DNA of 64,000 nt. Source: Lates calcarifer (lineage: Eukaryota > Chordata > Actinopteri > Centropomidae). The DNA lies in NCBI RefSeq assembly GCF_001640805.2, contig NC_066854.1:10907775-10971774 (forward strand). The letters run 5' to 3'. Position 1 is the stretch's first letter. Each line of letters starts with the position of its first letter. Below the pieces are notes generated by a model. The model was not told the DNA's origin and searched no databases. It saw only the letters and a list, made by a program, of their open reading frames with translations. Below are positions 49,744-59,700 of this stretch, piece by piece. A program made the translations under genes and the position numbers.

Positions 49744-52700
49744 CTGGAACACAAAGACCAACAAGGTCAAGATAGAAGGTGAAAACACTTCACTTTGGTG
49801 CAGTAAGACTCTTACTTACATCTGTTACGTTGACAACACCAATTTGAGGTCTGAACAGATCCAACTTGAAGGTTTTTTCCCAGTAAGTGGTCAGCTGGAG
49901 GGATAAGACAAACTAGATTTACTAATGGTTATCAAAGACCTATTACTGTTGTGTACAGATGTAGTTTCTCAAAACCCTCGTGAGAAAGATTTTCGTTGAA
50001 AATTGATCTAATGATGGGGCAGAACCAGAGGAAAGTCATCAGGATCGATCCAGACAATGCTGAGTTCAGGGTTGTTGGTGTTGTCTCTGGCCACGTCTTT
50101 CAGGATCTCCAGGAACTCATATCCATCTGGGGATGAAAGAGCAGAACCTGAGCTTATCTTCAGGTGTTGAAAAAAAAAAAAAGTCAAATAACTGAAACCA
50201 AAAGGCAAAAAACTCTGAGTCAGAGGCACAGACCTGGATCTTCTTCCTCAGCAAACGCAACAATATGTATCCCATCCATGTCGTCTTCCTAGAAAGAGAG
50301 ACAAACAAGACCTGATCTGATTTACAGTATAGCCTGTGTACACCCTCTGAATCGTCCTGATATGGCACCTCAAGCAGGTTTTAATCAATTCAATGAAAAT
50401 ACATTCATACTAAATAGTTTGGGGGGGCAACTCCATCTCTTCTGGTAAGACCAGGCAACTACTCACCCATGTCTCAAACATATTCTCTGCCCGGAGCTTC
50501 CTCAGTGTAGCCCTGTAAACAGCACATTTTCATATAAGCGCACCCAAACAACAGGCCTTAAAATAACCCAGAAACAATATGAATCAAACCAACCGTCTGT
50601 GTTGGTTGACAAACTCAACAATGTCCATCTCTGTCAGAGGTCTGCCTGGCAGGATGGCAGGCTCCTCCATAAACGGCTCATAGAAATTCACCTCATTCAT
50701 CTTGAGGGAGAGATGTTTGGCTACCTAAAACATTGAAACACATCAGGATTTCATTAGCAGTATGTAATTATAGTCCCAGACGAGCCTTCGTAAAACCATA
50801 ATCTCTCATTTTTACGCTTTTATTTTTGCATGAATTAAACAAATGGGGTGATGATGTAATATGCTAATAAGTGCGTTTTAGCAGTGCTGGTGTAGCTGGA
50901 TTTTATTATATTTGCACTGGCTAGCTGTTTCACCCTGTTTCCAGCTAAGCTCCATATTTAACAGACAAATAAGAGTAGTATCAGTTTTCTCATCTGACTC
51001 TTAGAAGAAAACAAATAAGTATATTTCCCAAAATGTTATGCATGATGATGAGATTTTGGAGGATTAGGATATTATTTTGTACACGAGGACTTACAGATTT
51101 ATCAAATGTAGCAAAGAACTTGATGTAAGGTTGAAAACGCTCTGACGCCTCCTGAAAAGCTTTATAGTCTGAGAGGGAGAGAGAGACAGAGGAGAGAAAA
51201 ACTGATGAGAAACTCAGGAGAGGACAGAAACCAAAAATGGAAAAGTAAAGCAAAATAGATTTAAGTGTGGAAGTTCATCGTTCACATTCTGGGTTGCATT
51301 TCTACCTGAATCTACAGTATGTGATCAGGAAGGCAAGCAGCGGAACCCACTTTCTTCATTCAATTTCCCACCATGATTCAACTGTCTTCACCTTCAGTAA
51401 CAAAGTCTTCCTTAATACAGTTTTATAGGCTTGTAACATGCTCCTGGCTCTGCTCCCAACAAGGTCACTACCAAGGACCAACCTATCTCAGGACAGAAAT
51501 GGGCTCTATAATGAAACTTCATACCACTGTCATATTGGACCAGATAACATCTTCCCTATCTCACTTTTTTCCTGCCTTTTTTTGAGAGGAACTATAATTG
51601 CAGTTTGACCTATTAGACAGGGAACCAAGCTATTTAAAGGCTCTTGTGGGACTGAGTGAGAGTGCCACAGTCTGGAATCAGGTTTCCCTTTAGCAGCCAG
51701 TTAGGCTACATGGTGATGTAGTTCCATTAGCCTTTAGATCCCATTAGTGTCGGGGGAACGCACTGAGGCTACTTTAGGGACCAGCTAGTTTAGATGTATT
51801 TTTGACCTCTCACACACCCTGTCTTTGTAAATGCACATGCGAATGCATTAATTTACACATACACTGGAACATGAATTTGGTGATAAACTAACATGAGTCT
51901 TCTCCCTTAAAGTAGCCGATGAGGCGGATGTCCTCCTCCATTCTCTCAAAGGCTCGCAGCTCCATGGCATTATTGATCATTTCCACTGGGTCCTCCAACA
52001 CCTGGGGTGCAGTATAAAACAGCTAGGTGATTTTCATTGCCAAAAAAGGAAAGAAAAAAAAAACAGCAAAACTCAAAGCATTGGCATTTTGAGAAATATA
52101 CATTATTAACACAAAAACTGCTACACCCAAGCGTGCTAGCTTAGTTTAGCACAAAGAAATCAAAGAAATCATCGCATGTCAAACATACGAAATATAACAT
52201 GTTAATTATTGAGCTTTAGAGGTCCTGGTAAGAAGATTTTGTTGTCCTTGGCCAGGCTAGCTGTCCCTTCTGGTTCCAGTCCTCATGCTGAGCTAAACTA
52301 ACCAGCTGCTGGCTGTAGCTCTATATTTGATACACAGACAATGGTAGAGAATGGCATCAATCTTCTTGTCTAGCTCTCGGCAAGAAAGCCGAATAAGTAC
52401 ATTTCCGAACATGTCAAACTATTTCTTTAAATTTATTTATGTGAAAATCATCACTTTAATAAGAAATACCTTTGGGGTGAAATGACTTGAAAGCTATTCC
52501 TGCTGAAACTTGCGTTACTGTGAATTACATCATTTACAAGTACTTTAATGAGGCTGTAGCTGTTAATTGCTTGAGGATTTATTCCCTCCAAGGTTGACAA
52601 TATTACACATCTGAAAAGTAGCAGATTCAGTTCTCCACTCACATCCAGCAGGAACTCCACCAATGTGTCTGCTGAAAGCTCCCCGTCAAACTCAATGACA

Positions 52701-55700
52701 CGGTCGTCCTTGAAAACATACAAGCTGCCCACCTCCTCCAGACCTAATTAGACAGACATAAATGTTGTTTATGACTTTAGGAAAGCTATTCTGGGAGCTT
52801 TACATCCAGAGAGGAGAAGCAAAGATGTTACAGCCATAATAGTTAAGTATAAAGGGAGTGTACATGGACAGCAAAGTCAATAGTGCATGCACAGTAACAT
52901 AGCTGATACTATGGTAGGCTGCAGTGGAATAATGAAAACAATGAGTCATACCATACCTAGTTTTCTGGCTACTTTGACATCCTTCTGGGAGTCCACCATC
53001 CCAAAACCAATATCTTTGTTCTCCAGGACTTGAGCTGTGAGCTGGGTGTTCACACAGACAAATGTCAGACAGCATCAGGCTTTTTTTGTCCCTGCAATGA
53101 ACAAACTGTTGGACTGGACGAGCCAGAATGATCTCTTAGAGACAGAAAGACAGTTCACACATTAACTTTTGATCTGTAAAAAACTGTGTCAGACCAGAAA
53201 TTTAAATCTTGTCTTGGACTCAAATATAAAGTTCTACAGCCATATTAAATCAGTTTATCACCTACAACATATTGCCAGCAAAAGAGGCCTAATGTTACTG
53301 CTGCTGGTCTACCAACCACTTACTTGGCTAAATCATATATCCAACATGCTTTGTGTTAACCTTACCTTCAAGAAGGTTAGGTCTTGTTATGAGCAGCATT
53401 TTTGTTATTACATTACGCATACTTACAAATAACCTCCCTGATTATCTTAGGGACTGTCCACGTCTGATATTATTTAAAGAGTAACTCAAGTTGAAAAGCA
53501 GCTTCTCTGGCTGAAAGCTTCAACCAAGTCTGACAACACCTAGTGGTGATGCACTGACACACCTTGAAGTACACTTTTACATCACTGTAGCAAGGTGAAT
53601 AGTGAAACAAAGTGTCAACAAGACGTAATTTTGAGCCTTTTAAAGCCAAACTTCATCTTAAATCTAACCTTGGAACATTTGGGAATCTAGGGAGATAAAA
53701 AGAGTTTTTAAAATCCTGGACTCAACCCTGATTATTATTGTCTTATGGAAAAGAGTAACTGGAATCATCTTAACCTTGACCATCGGATCAGACTGAGATC
53801 AAACATCTCGTACCAGTACCCTCTCTGCATTTAGTTTGACACTTCTAGACTGTGTTTTTGAGCTGGCATCCACAGCTGCTGCTGTCTTTGTCAATACATC
53901 TTTTCATTACCAAGGTGTGTATGTGTGAGAGAGATGGTGTGTTTGTGTGTGGGTGTGTGGGTGTGTGTGTGCATGCTGAGAGCCCCCTGTGGAGTTTTCT
54001 TGTTAGAGGGAAGCTGTGAGTCAGGACTGCTTTCCTTTCAGCTTGTGGTTCTTAGAAAAGAAAACAGATTTAGAAATGCCACTGAAGAGACTGAGATTCA
54101 GTTTTACTCTTTGTGCTGCTGCTTTCAAACAGTGCACGAAACATGACAGGAATGCAAAAGTGATCACTGAAAAGGAAGCTAGGAGTGTATAAAACTGGCA
54201 AATGCTAACAAATACAAGCAAGCATGCAAGCCTTTTTCTTGTACTTCTAGCTCATAAATAAGATGAGAGGGGATACAAGAGGACATCTTCTTATTTCTAG
54301 TTCACAGCCAGATAGTAAAGAGTTTTGAGAACAAGCTATAATTAACAGAATGACCTAGAAACAATCCCAGGATACATGTGAACCACAGAGGAGCGTGAAT
54401 AATGGATTAAAATCACTGCCTGCCAGTTAAAGTGTGCAGGTTAAAATCACTGGCTCTGTCTGTCAAACTGTGACAGTATGACAGCTATGAAGCTACTGCA
54501 CTTCACCTTATGGTTAAGCAGACAGTCTACACATTAAGAGATAGAGGAAGAATGAGGCTCTGTGTCTGGCTTTCCGACCAGGGAGGATTACTGACTATAC
54601 AATGACTTGTTATGACAGGTTACAGTTAAATGAGCATGGCGGCGAGGCTGCAAGTCTAACCTGCAGGGGTTTGAGCTGTAGCTTATTGAGACATTTTAAT
54701 GTTATCAGTGACATTAGATATATCATGGCCTGGTATGTTACAATAGATACAACTCTTAACCCCTTTGATCAGTGACGACGTTTTCTTGGCAGGACTTAGT
54801 GTACCTGAGGAAATCAGCAGCAATATCATTGCAGACGCTGAAACAGCTGAATAATTAATGATCTGATGGAAAGAAATGTATGCTAACAATGTTTTATAAT
54901 CACTTAATTGTTTATACCATTCATCAAGGTTTACTTACAGCCATGCTAGCAGCTCTCTGAGGTTTTACTCGGGCACAACAGTGCTTTGAGCTAAATGCAA
55001 GCATTAGGCATTTTAATATACTCATAATGACAGTACTAATGTTTAGCAGGCAGGATGATTACCGTCATGGGTTAACATGCTAATGTTTGCTAATTAACAC
55101 TAAACATAAAGTAGAGTTGAGGTTGAGGTTGAGTCATTAGTTTTTGCAAATATTTGGTCATAACCCAAATTAAGATGAATAGTGGATTAATGAATAGTGA
55201 TTAATGCAAATTAGTAAAATGACAGAAATTAATCAGCTATCAGTTGTTCAGTAATTTGTCCAGAAAAGTGACAAGCATCCTCTGGTTTTGTGGTTTGGAG
55301 TACTGCTCAGACGAAACAAGCCAACTGAAGATGTCCAAAGATGGGCTCATGACCTTGAGGTGGACATTTTTCAGTCATTTCTGAATGTATTTGAATACAT
55401 TTAAAACTAATTGATGGATTGATAGAAAGTAGTCATTAACTGTAATTAATATAGATCAGTTATATAGAAACAACTTATGGGTTGCCAGGCTTATATCTTT
55501 AACTGTTGACCAAATCCCATCCAGTAATTACAGATTCAATTGATTTGTAACCATTATAAATAACTTACTGACATTCTAACTCAGACCTGCTGGCTTAAAA
55601 GTGAGAAAGCATGAGCAGTCATTCATAACACAGAACGAATAGAAGCACTGATCTTCATGTTTTGGTTTTCAGTCTCTTTACTCTCTCATCCAGCTCCCTT

Positions 55701-55968
55701 CCCACCTCTGAGACCCTTTTCTTACCTCCAGTACCAGCTCTGTCATCTGGAACCGCTTCTGTAGACCCTTGTTGGCTGGCACAGGTTCATGGTAGAACAG
55801 ACACAGCAGGTCGTATCTCTTCAAAGCCTTCTTGTAGTTGCGCTCGTTGATGTCCAGCACCCTGTCCTTCCCATCAAAATTAGGGAACTCGAGACCCTCC
55901 TCAGCACTGCAATAGAAAACCAGGCGAAGGCAGAGGCCAGATAGTAGAGAGAGCCAGATTTGCTGCAT
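49533..55968 (-). CDS. casq2: casq2, calsequestrin 2 (whole coding span, 11 exons)
   Basis: CASQ2 is the calcium-storage protein of the junctional sarcoplasmic reticulum; in human cardiac muscle it pairs with triadin, junctin and the ryanodine receptor. Exons in transcript order: 55726-55968, 52957-53041, 52643-52743, 51893-52001, 51095-51168, 50594-50724, 50467-50512, 50234-50288, 50026-50126, 49820-49894 and 49533-49743. The protein has a signal peptide (residues 1-22, cut before EEGLEF), three thioredoxin-like domains, a conserved NVTD glycosylation site (N337) and an Asp/Glu-rich C-terminal tail. The exon sum is 1231 nt, one base too many, because exon 11 starts with an extra base. Without it the product would be 409 aa (human 399). 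The CASQ2 call rests on the exon 11 wording and on the vangl1 neighbour; CASQ1 is the alternative. Confidence 0.92.
49820..49894 (-). CDS. casq2: casq2 exon 10
   Basis: Twenty-five codons, [20 protein letters not shown] then VNVTD, including the NVT N-glycosylation sequon. It is in phase 0 at both ends. The donor is GTAAGT. Confidence 0.92.
50026..50126 (-). CDS. casq2: casq2 exon 9
   Basis: It encodes [20 protein letters not shown] then [14 protein letters not shown], near-identical to human CASQ2. The exon must end at CTG|GTTCTG to join LTTYWEK, a weak donor outside the usual GTRAGT form. Confidence 0.9.
50234..50288 (-). CDS. casq2: casq2 exon 8
   Basis: It encodes [18 protein letters not shown] plus one base, which joins exon 9 as Asp (DP|DGYEF). 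The donor is GTCTGT. Confidence 0.92.
50467..50512 (-). CDS. casq2: casq2 exon 7
   Basis: A 46 nt exon, [15 protein letters not shown], ending exactly after Trp in phase 0 with donor GTGAGT. Confidence 0.92.
50594..50724 (-). CDS. casq2: casq2 exon 6
   Basis: It encodes [20 protein letters not shown] then [20 protein letters not shown] and QHR. The donor GTTGGT is weak but gives the family-consistent junction QHRR|ATLRKL. Confidence 0.9.
50905..51045 (+). repeat. Dispersed teleost repeat, family A, in casq2 intron
   Basis: 'ttgcactggctagctgttt', 'tttccagctaagctccata', 'agtagtatcagttttctcat' and 'tttcccaaaatgtta' follow the family order, lying antisense to casq2 just beside exon 5. Confidence 0.65.
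51095..51168 (-). CDS. casq2: casq2 exon 5
   Basis: It encodes [20 protein letters not shown] then FDKS (the second Tyr of SYYKAF is split across exons 4 and 5). The donor is GTAAGT, in phase 0. Confidence 0.92.
51169..51892 (-). other. casq2 intron 4 (724 bp)
   Basis: No coding sequence or repeat was recognised. Confidence 0.8.
51893..52001 (-). CDS. casq2: casq2 exon 4
   Basis: It encodes [20 protein letters not shown] then [16 protein letters not shown] plus one base. The donor is GTTAGT. Confidence 0.92.
52085..52440 (+). repeat. Dispersed teleost repeat, family A, nearly full copy
   Basis: It runs from 'attttgagaaatataca' through 'gagctttagaggtcctggta' and 'catgctgagctaaacta' to the terminal 'gtcaaactatttctttaa'. 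It fills most of casq2 intron 3 and is the best copy for defining the family ends. Confidence 0.7.
52643..52743 (-). CDS. casq2: casq2 exon 3
   Basis: It encodes [20 protein letters not shown] then [13 protein letters not shown]. The acceptor is 'gtctaattag' and the donor is GTGAGT, in phase 0. Confidence 0.93.
52957..53041 (-). CDS. casq2: casq2 exon 2
   Basis: It encodes [20 protein letters not shown] then DVKVARKL plus one base. The donor is GTATGG. It joins exon 1 as LVLE|LTAQV. Confidence 0.92.
53042..55725 (-). other. casq2 intron 1 (2.7 kb)
   Basis: No coding exon seen. AT-rich, with a TG-rich patch near 53915-53975. A natural place for muscle control elements, but I could not identify any. 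Confidence 0.75.
55726..55968 (-). CDS. casq2: casq2 exon 1 with start codon
   Basis: Eighty-one codons: signal peptide [20 protein letters not shown] then [17 protein letters not shown] to MTELVLE. An in-frame ATG upstream at 56059-56061 would add 31 polar residues ahead of the signal peptide, so the inner ATG is chosen. Confidence 0.92.
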
Positions 55969-56715
55969 TGTTGTTCTTGTGGAGGTGTTTGCGAGCCAGA
56001 ATGAAGTTGGCAGAGAAATCAAAGAACCTCTCGAGGACCAACTTGAAGAGATATCACTCACAAGCTAAAATTCACTCACAGATGTGATCTCTTTTACCTC
56101 TCTAGCAAATATGAAATATTCTCTCTAATATTCTGTCAGTGTTTTCTCTCTCTCTGCTTCTCTCTCTTGTTCTCTTTTGATATCACTCCTTCTCCACCTG
56201 TAATCTGTCTCCCCTGCTCTCCGTCACTTTGCGTTACAGCCCAAATCTCAGGAGGGTCTATTTCCTCCTCCTTGTCTCTCTCTGACTGAGAAACTCATAT
56301 TATCAAGCACATTTAAAGGACTATCATTCATGAGGTTGCCATTCATGCCCTTGAAATAAATTCAGAAATGAGAGCAGAGAAGGTTTGGGAATTTCATCAG
56401 CCGTTTAATCAAAAATATCATTATCCTTATCAAGAATAATAATAAGGTGCTTTGGCTATGCATTAGAAAATGATATCTCATGCTTTGAAACTTATTAAGA
56501 CTGAATTAACATTAGTGAATGTAATTGTGAAAAGATTTTGAGAGGAGTGTCCCTTTAATGCCCCTATGTCACTGAGCTAATTGCCCGGACGTTACGGTAA
56601 GTGTAAGTGAATTTTGTTGTGCGCATTACCGTAATGACCGGATTCAGCCAGAAGTAGCTGTTCACAGATCGTGGCTTTGTTTCTCCTCAGACGAAGCTAG
56701 TGGATAGAGAGAAAA
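55969..56715. promoter_or_regulatory. Shared upstream region of divergent casq2 and poglut1
   Basis: The two start codons face away from each other across 747 bp, so both promoters must lie here unless distal exons exist. The casq2-proximal half is pyrimidine-rich on the plus strand (56140-56290), with a CACCTG E-box near 56196. The poglut1-proximal part holds an inverted repeat (56585-56641). No clear TATA box was found. Confidence 0.7.
56585..56641. repeat. Inverted repeat, 16 bp arms, in the poglut1 promoter
   Basis: The left arm at 56585-56600 (ccggacgttacggtaa) matches the reverse complement of 56626-56641 (ttaccgtaatgaccgg) at 14 of 16 positions, around a 25 bp spacer. It lies 75-130 bp upstream of the poglut1 ATG. 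It could be a paired protein-binding site or a hairpin; both are inference. Confidence 0.75.
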
Positions 56716-56788
56716 ATGGAACGCTCTTGGCTATGGAGGGTTTTAATACTACTGCAAGTTTGTGATTTATTTTTGATTGGTGCAGCAG
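56716..56788 (+). CDS. poglut1: poglut1 exon 1
   Basis: It encodes the signal peptide [20 protein letters not shown] then IGAA plus one base. The donor is GTAATA. Confidence 0.92.
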
Positions 56789-59700
56789 GTAATACGTATT
56801 TTAAACAAATACGACTCTTGAAAGCATTTTATGAATAATAGTGAGACTTTGCCGCATTATATTTGCCTGTGTATCCGGGAGGAAACTTTTGGTATTGGAG
56901 TCATTCATCACTTCACGAGCTAGCTAACTAGCCTACGAGATAACCCAACCTATTAGCTAATTTTTAGGTTTGCGTCTATTGTGGTTAAAAGTTAGCACTT
57001 TCGCTAACGGTGACAATGTAAAATAAGATGTATATTCATTATGGTGGTTATATTCTTTGAGGCCGGGCGTAGTTTGCTAGTTGGTCTGCTAACTGCTAAT
57101 TAGCACTTCCCAATATAATATTATTGACCGGCTGCGCTGGCCTCCTTAAGAGTGTCCAGTATATTTTATGCTGCAGTCACTTGAGGTGATGGTATGCTTT
57201 GTGAAACAATATAAAAGTCCAAACCTATGAAAGGTATCATTTTTTAATAAGTTAGAAAGTTGATGCAAGGGACATTTTAGAACCATTTTAGGACAACGTA
57301 GAACCTATTTGAGGACACAGACCCCCAATTTCTTTCTTTTCTGACAGTGGACGTCTCTGTGTTGTGATCCATCATTAAATGAGATAGTGGTTGGTACAGT
57401 TTGAAAATCTCTGCTGACACAATTTGCCATTGTATGCGTTGTTACAGGCAAAGAGTGGAAGAAAATTAGAGAAAACATATCTGACGCTGTTCAAGGGTAC
57501 TCTCCCTGCAACCCTGTCAACTGTAGCTGCCATCTAAGGTGAGTGTGATGCCCTTTACATCTTACGTCTTTGTCCACATGTGTAGATTTTCTTCTAATTA
57601 TACTAACTTGACAGGCAATTACTGCTGCATTATTAGAAAGAATTAAAGTAGGTAAGAATTAAAAGATTAAAAAAAACATATGGACTTGGAATCATTTTTC
57701 CCTTTATTTCTGTTTCAGTGTTCTCCAACATGACTTGCAGCCCTTTAATGGGGGAATCTCTGAGGATGTCATGGCTGCAACTGTTCAAAGAGGGGTGGGA
57801 ACCCACTACCAAATCATTGGTCACAAGTTGTATAGAGAGCACAACTGTATGTTCCCTGCCAGGTAAAGTTAAATGTTATCTTTAAATTGAATTGTTGTAT
57901 CACTCTAATTTATTCCTGTAAGTAAGTAAATAAGTTCTCTGTTTTCAGGTGCAGTGGGGTGGAGCATTTCATCCTGGAGGTAATTGATAGGTTACCTGAC
58001 TTGGAGATGGTGGTTAATGTCAGGGATTACCCTCAGGTCCCAAGCTGGGTGCAGCCGACCCTGCCTGTCTTCTCTTTCAGTAAGGTCAGAATGTGGACAG
58101 TACTATTATTGCACGCAGACATGAATGTTTATTAAGTGCGATAACTGGTTTTGACACATGTTTGACTTGAGTAGACCTCAGACTACCAGGACATCATGTA
58201 CCCTGCATGGACATTTTGGGAGGGCGGGCCTGCTGTGTGGCCAATATACCCCACTGGACTGGGGAGATGGGATCTGATGAGGGCTGACCTGAAAAAGTAA
58301 GGTTTATCACTTTGACACTTAAACAGAAATTACAAATGGATATGACAGACATATAAGGAAGACTATAAGTTTTACTACTGCTGAAATTTTAAACCAAGTA
58401 GATAGAATAGATCCCGTCTTCCTAAGTGAGTATTTGCAGTCTTTCTTTGTGTCCTCTGATTGTAATTGAATATCATTGTGTTTTGGACTGTTAGTGATGG
58501 ACGGACAACAAGGTTAATCGATTAACAGATAAAACAAGAATTCACTTAAGATTTTAATTTATGATTCTTATTTGTTTTTGATTCTTATTTTTGTTATTTA
58601 ATGGTAAAAATCATTAATGAAGTATTCACAGAGTTAGAAGTTGATTAATGGAACACTAGAACAATAATAATTTGCAGCCATATCTAATGACGTGTGTGCC
58701 TTACCCTATGATATGTTCTGTTAGGTCTGCAGCACAGTGGCCATGGAAGAGGAAAGAGTCCAAAGGATTCTTCAGAGGCTCACGGTCAGTCCTGTAAATT
58801 TACTGGTGTGTGTAATTAGCTCATATTCTACATCGCTCCATATGTCAGTTATCTGATTTTCACTGGTAACAATTCTTTACACCACTGTCCTCTTATTACA
58901 GTTGGTGGCAAAGTGCAGACTTTATATGAGGTGACTATTTATTAGCCATGCCAGCTAGACACTGTAGAGGCATTTACAGTATGTATCGCTGTGCCTTTAG
59001 CAGAAAATGCTCTCATCGCAGCCTTACCTGTCAAACAACGCCTCACCTTTCACTTGCAAAATGTGCCTGCAAATGTTTACCTTGCTGCCTGCAACCCTGA
59101 GATTTCCATCATATTTACTATCTGAGCTGATTTGTGCAGTCTCTTTTCTGTCTCTGTGATAGGACCAGTCCAGAGCGAGACCCTCTGATCCTTCTGTCCA
59201 GAGAAGCTCCAGAGCTGGTGGATGCAGAGTACACAAAGAACCAGGCCTGGAAGTCTGAGAAGGTCAGTCACACTGAAACCACACCAGGGTCAAATACAGT
59301 CAGGATAATTCTAAAGCTTGTTGTACTCATTCTGTGCCTTTACTTTCTCTCCAGTCCTAGACCTTTTGTTTACAGTGACTCAAAGCAGAAAATGTCCTGT
59401 TTCTTGATTTTTGTTGATTGTTTACTTTCTGTCATAGGACACACTGGGGAGACCCCCAGCAAAAGAAATCCCACTGGTTGACCACTGTAAATACAAGTAA
59501 GCTGGATTCCCCACTCTGTTGTTAGATCAAGATTAAAAGTAGGCCTGTAATGCATTCATAATTAAAGATGACTTCTTGTTAGTAGCATTTTTACTCTGTG
59601 CTACATACTGTAGTCTGTTGTTCAGTATGTAATTTCTGCTTAATTTTGTAAAGAATCTACAGTATCAGACAGCTCAACATACACATCCATGATTTTTAAA

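Noticed and set aside
56059..56061. Upstream in-frame ATG for casq2
   Set aside because: It would place 31 polar residues before the hydrophobic signal peptide. The inner ATG at 55966-55968 matches the family N-terminus.
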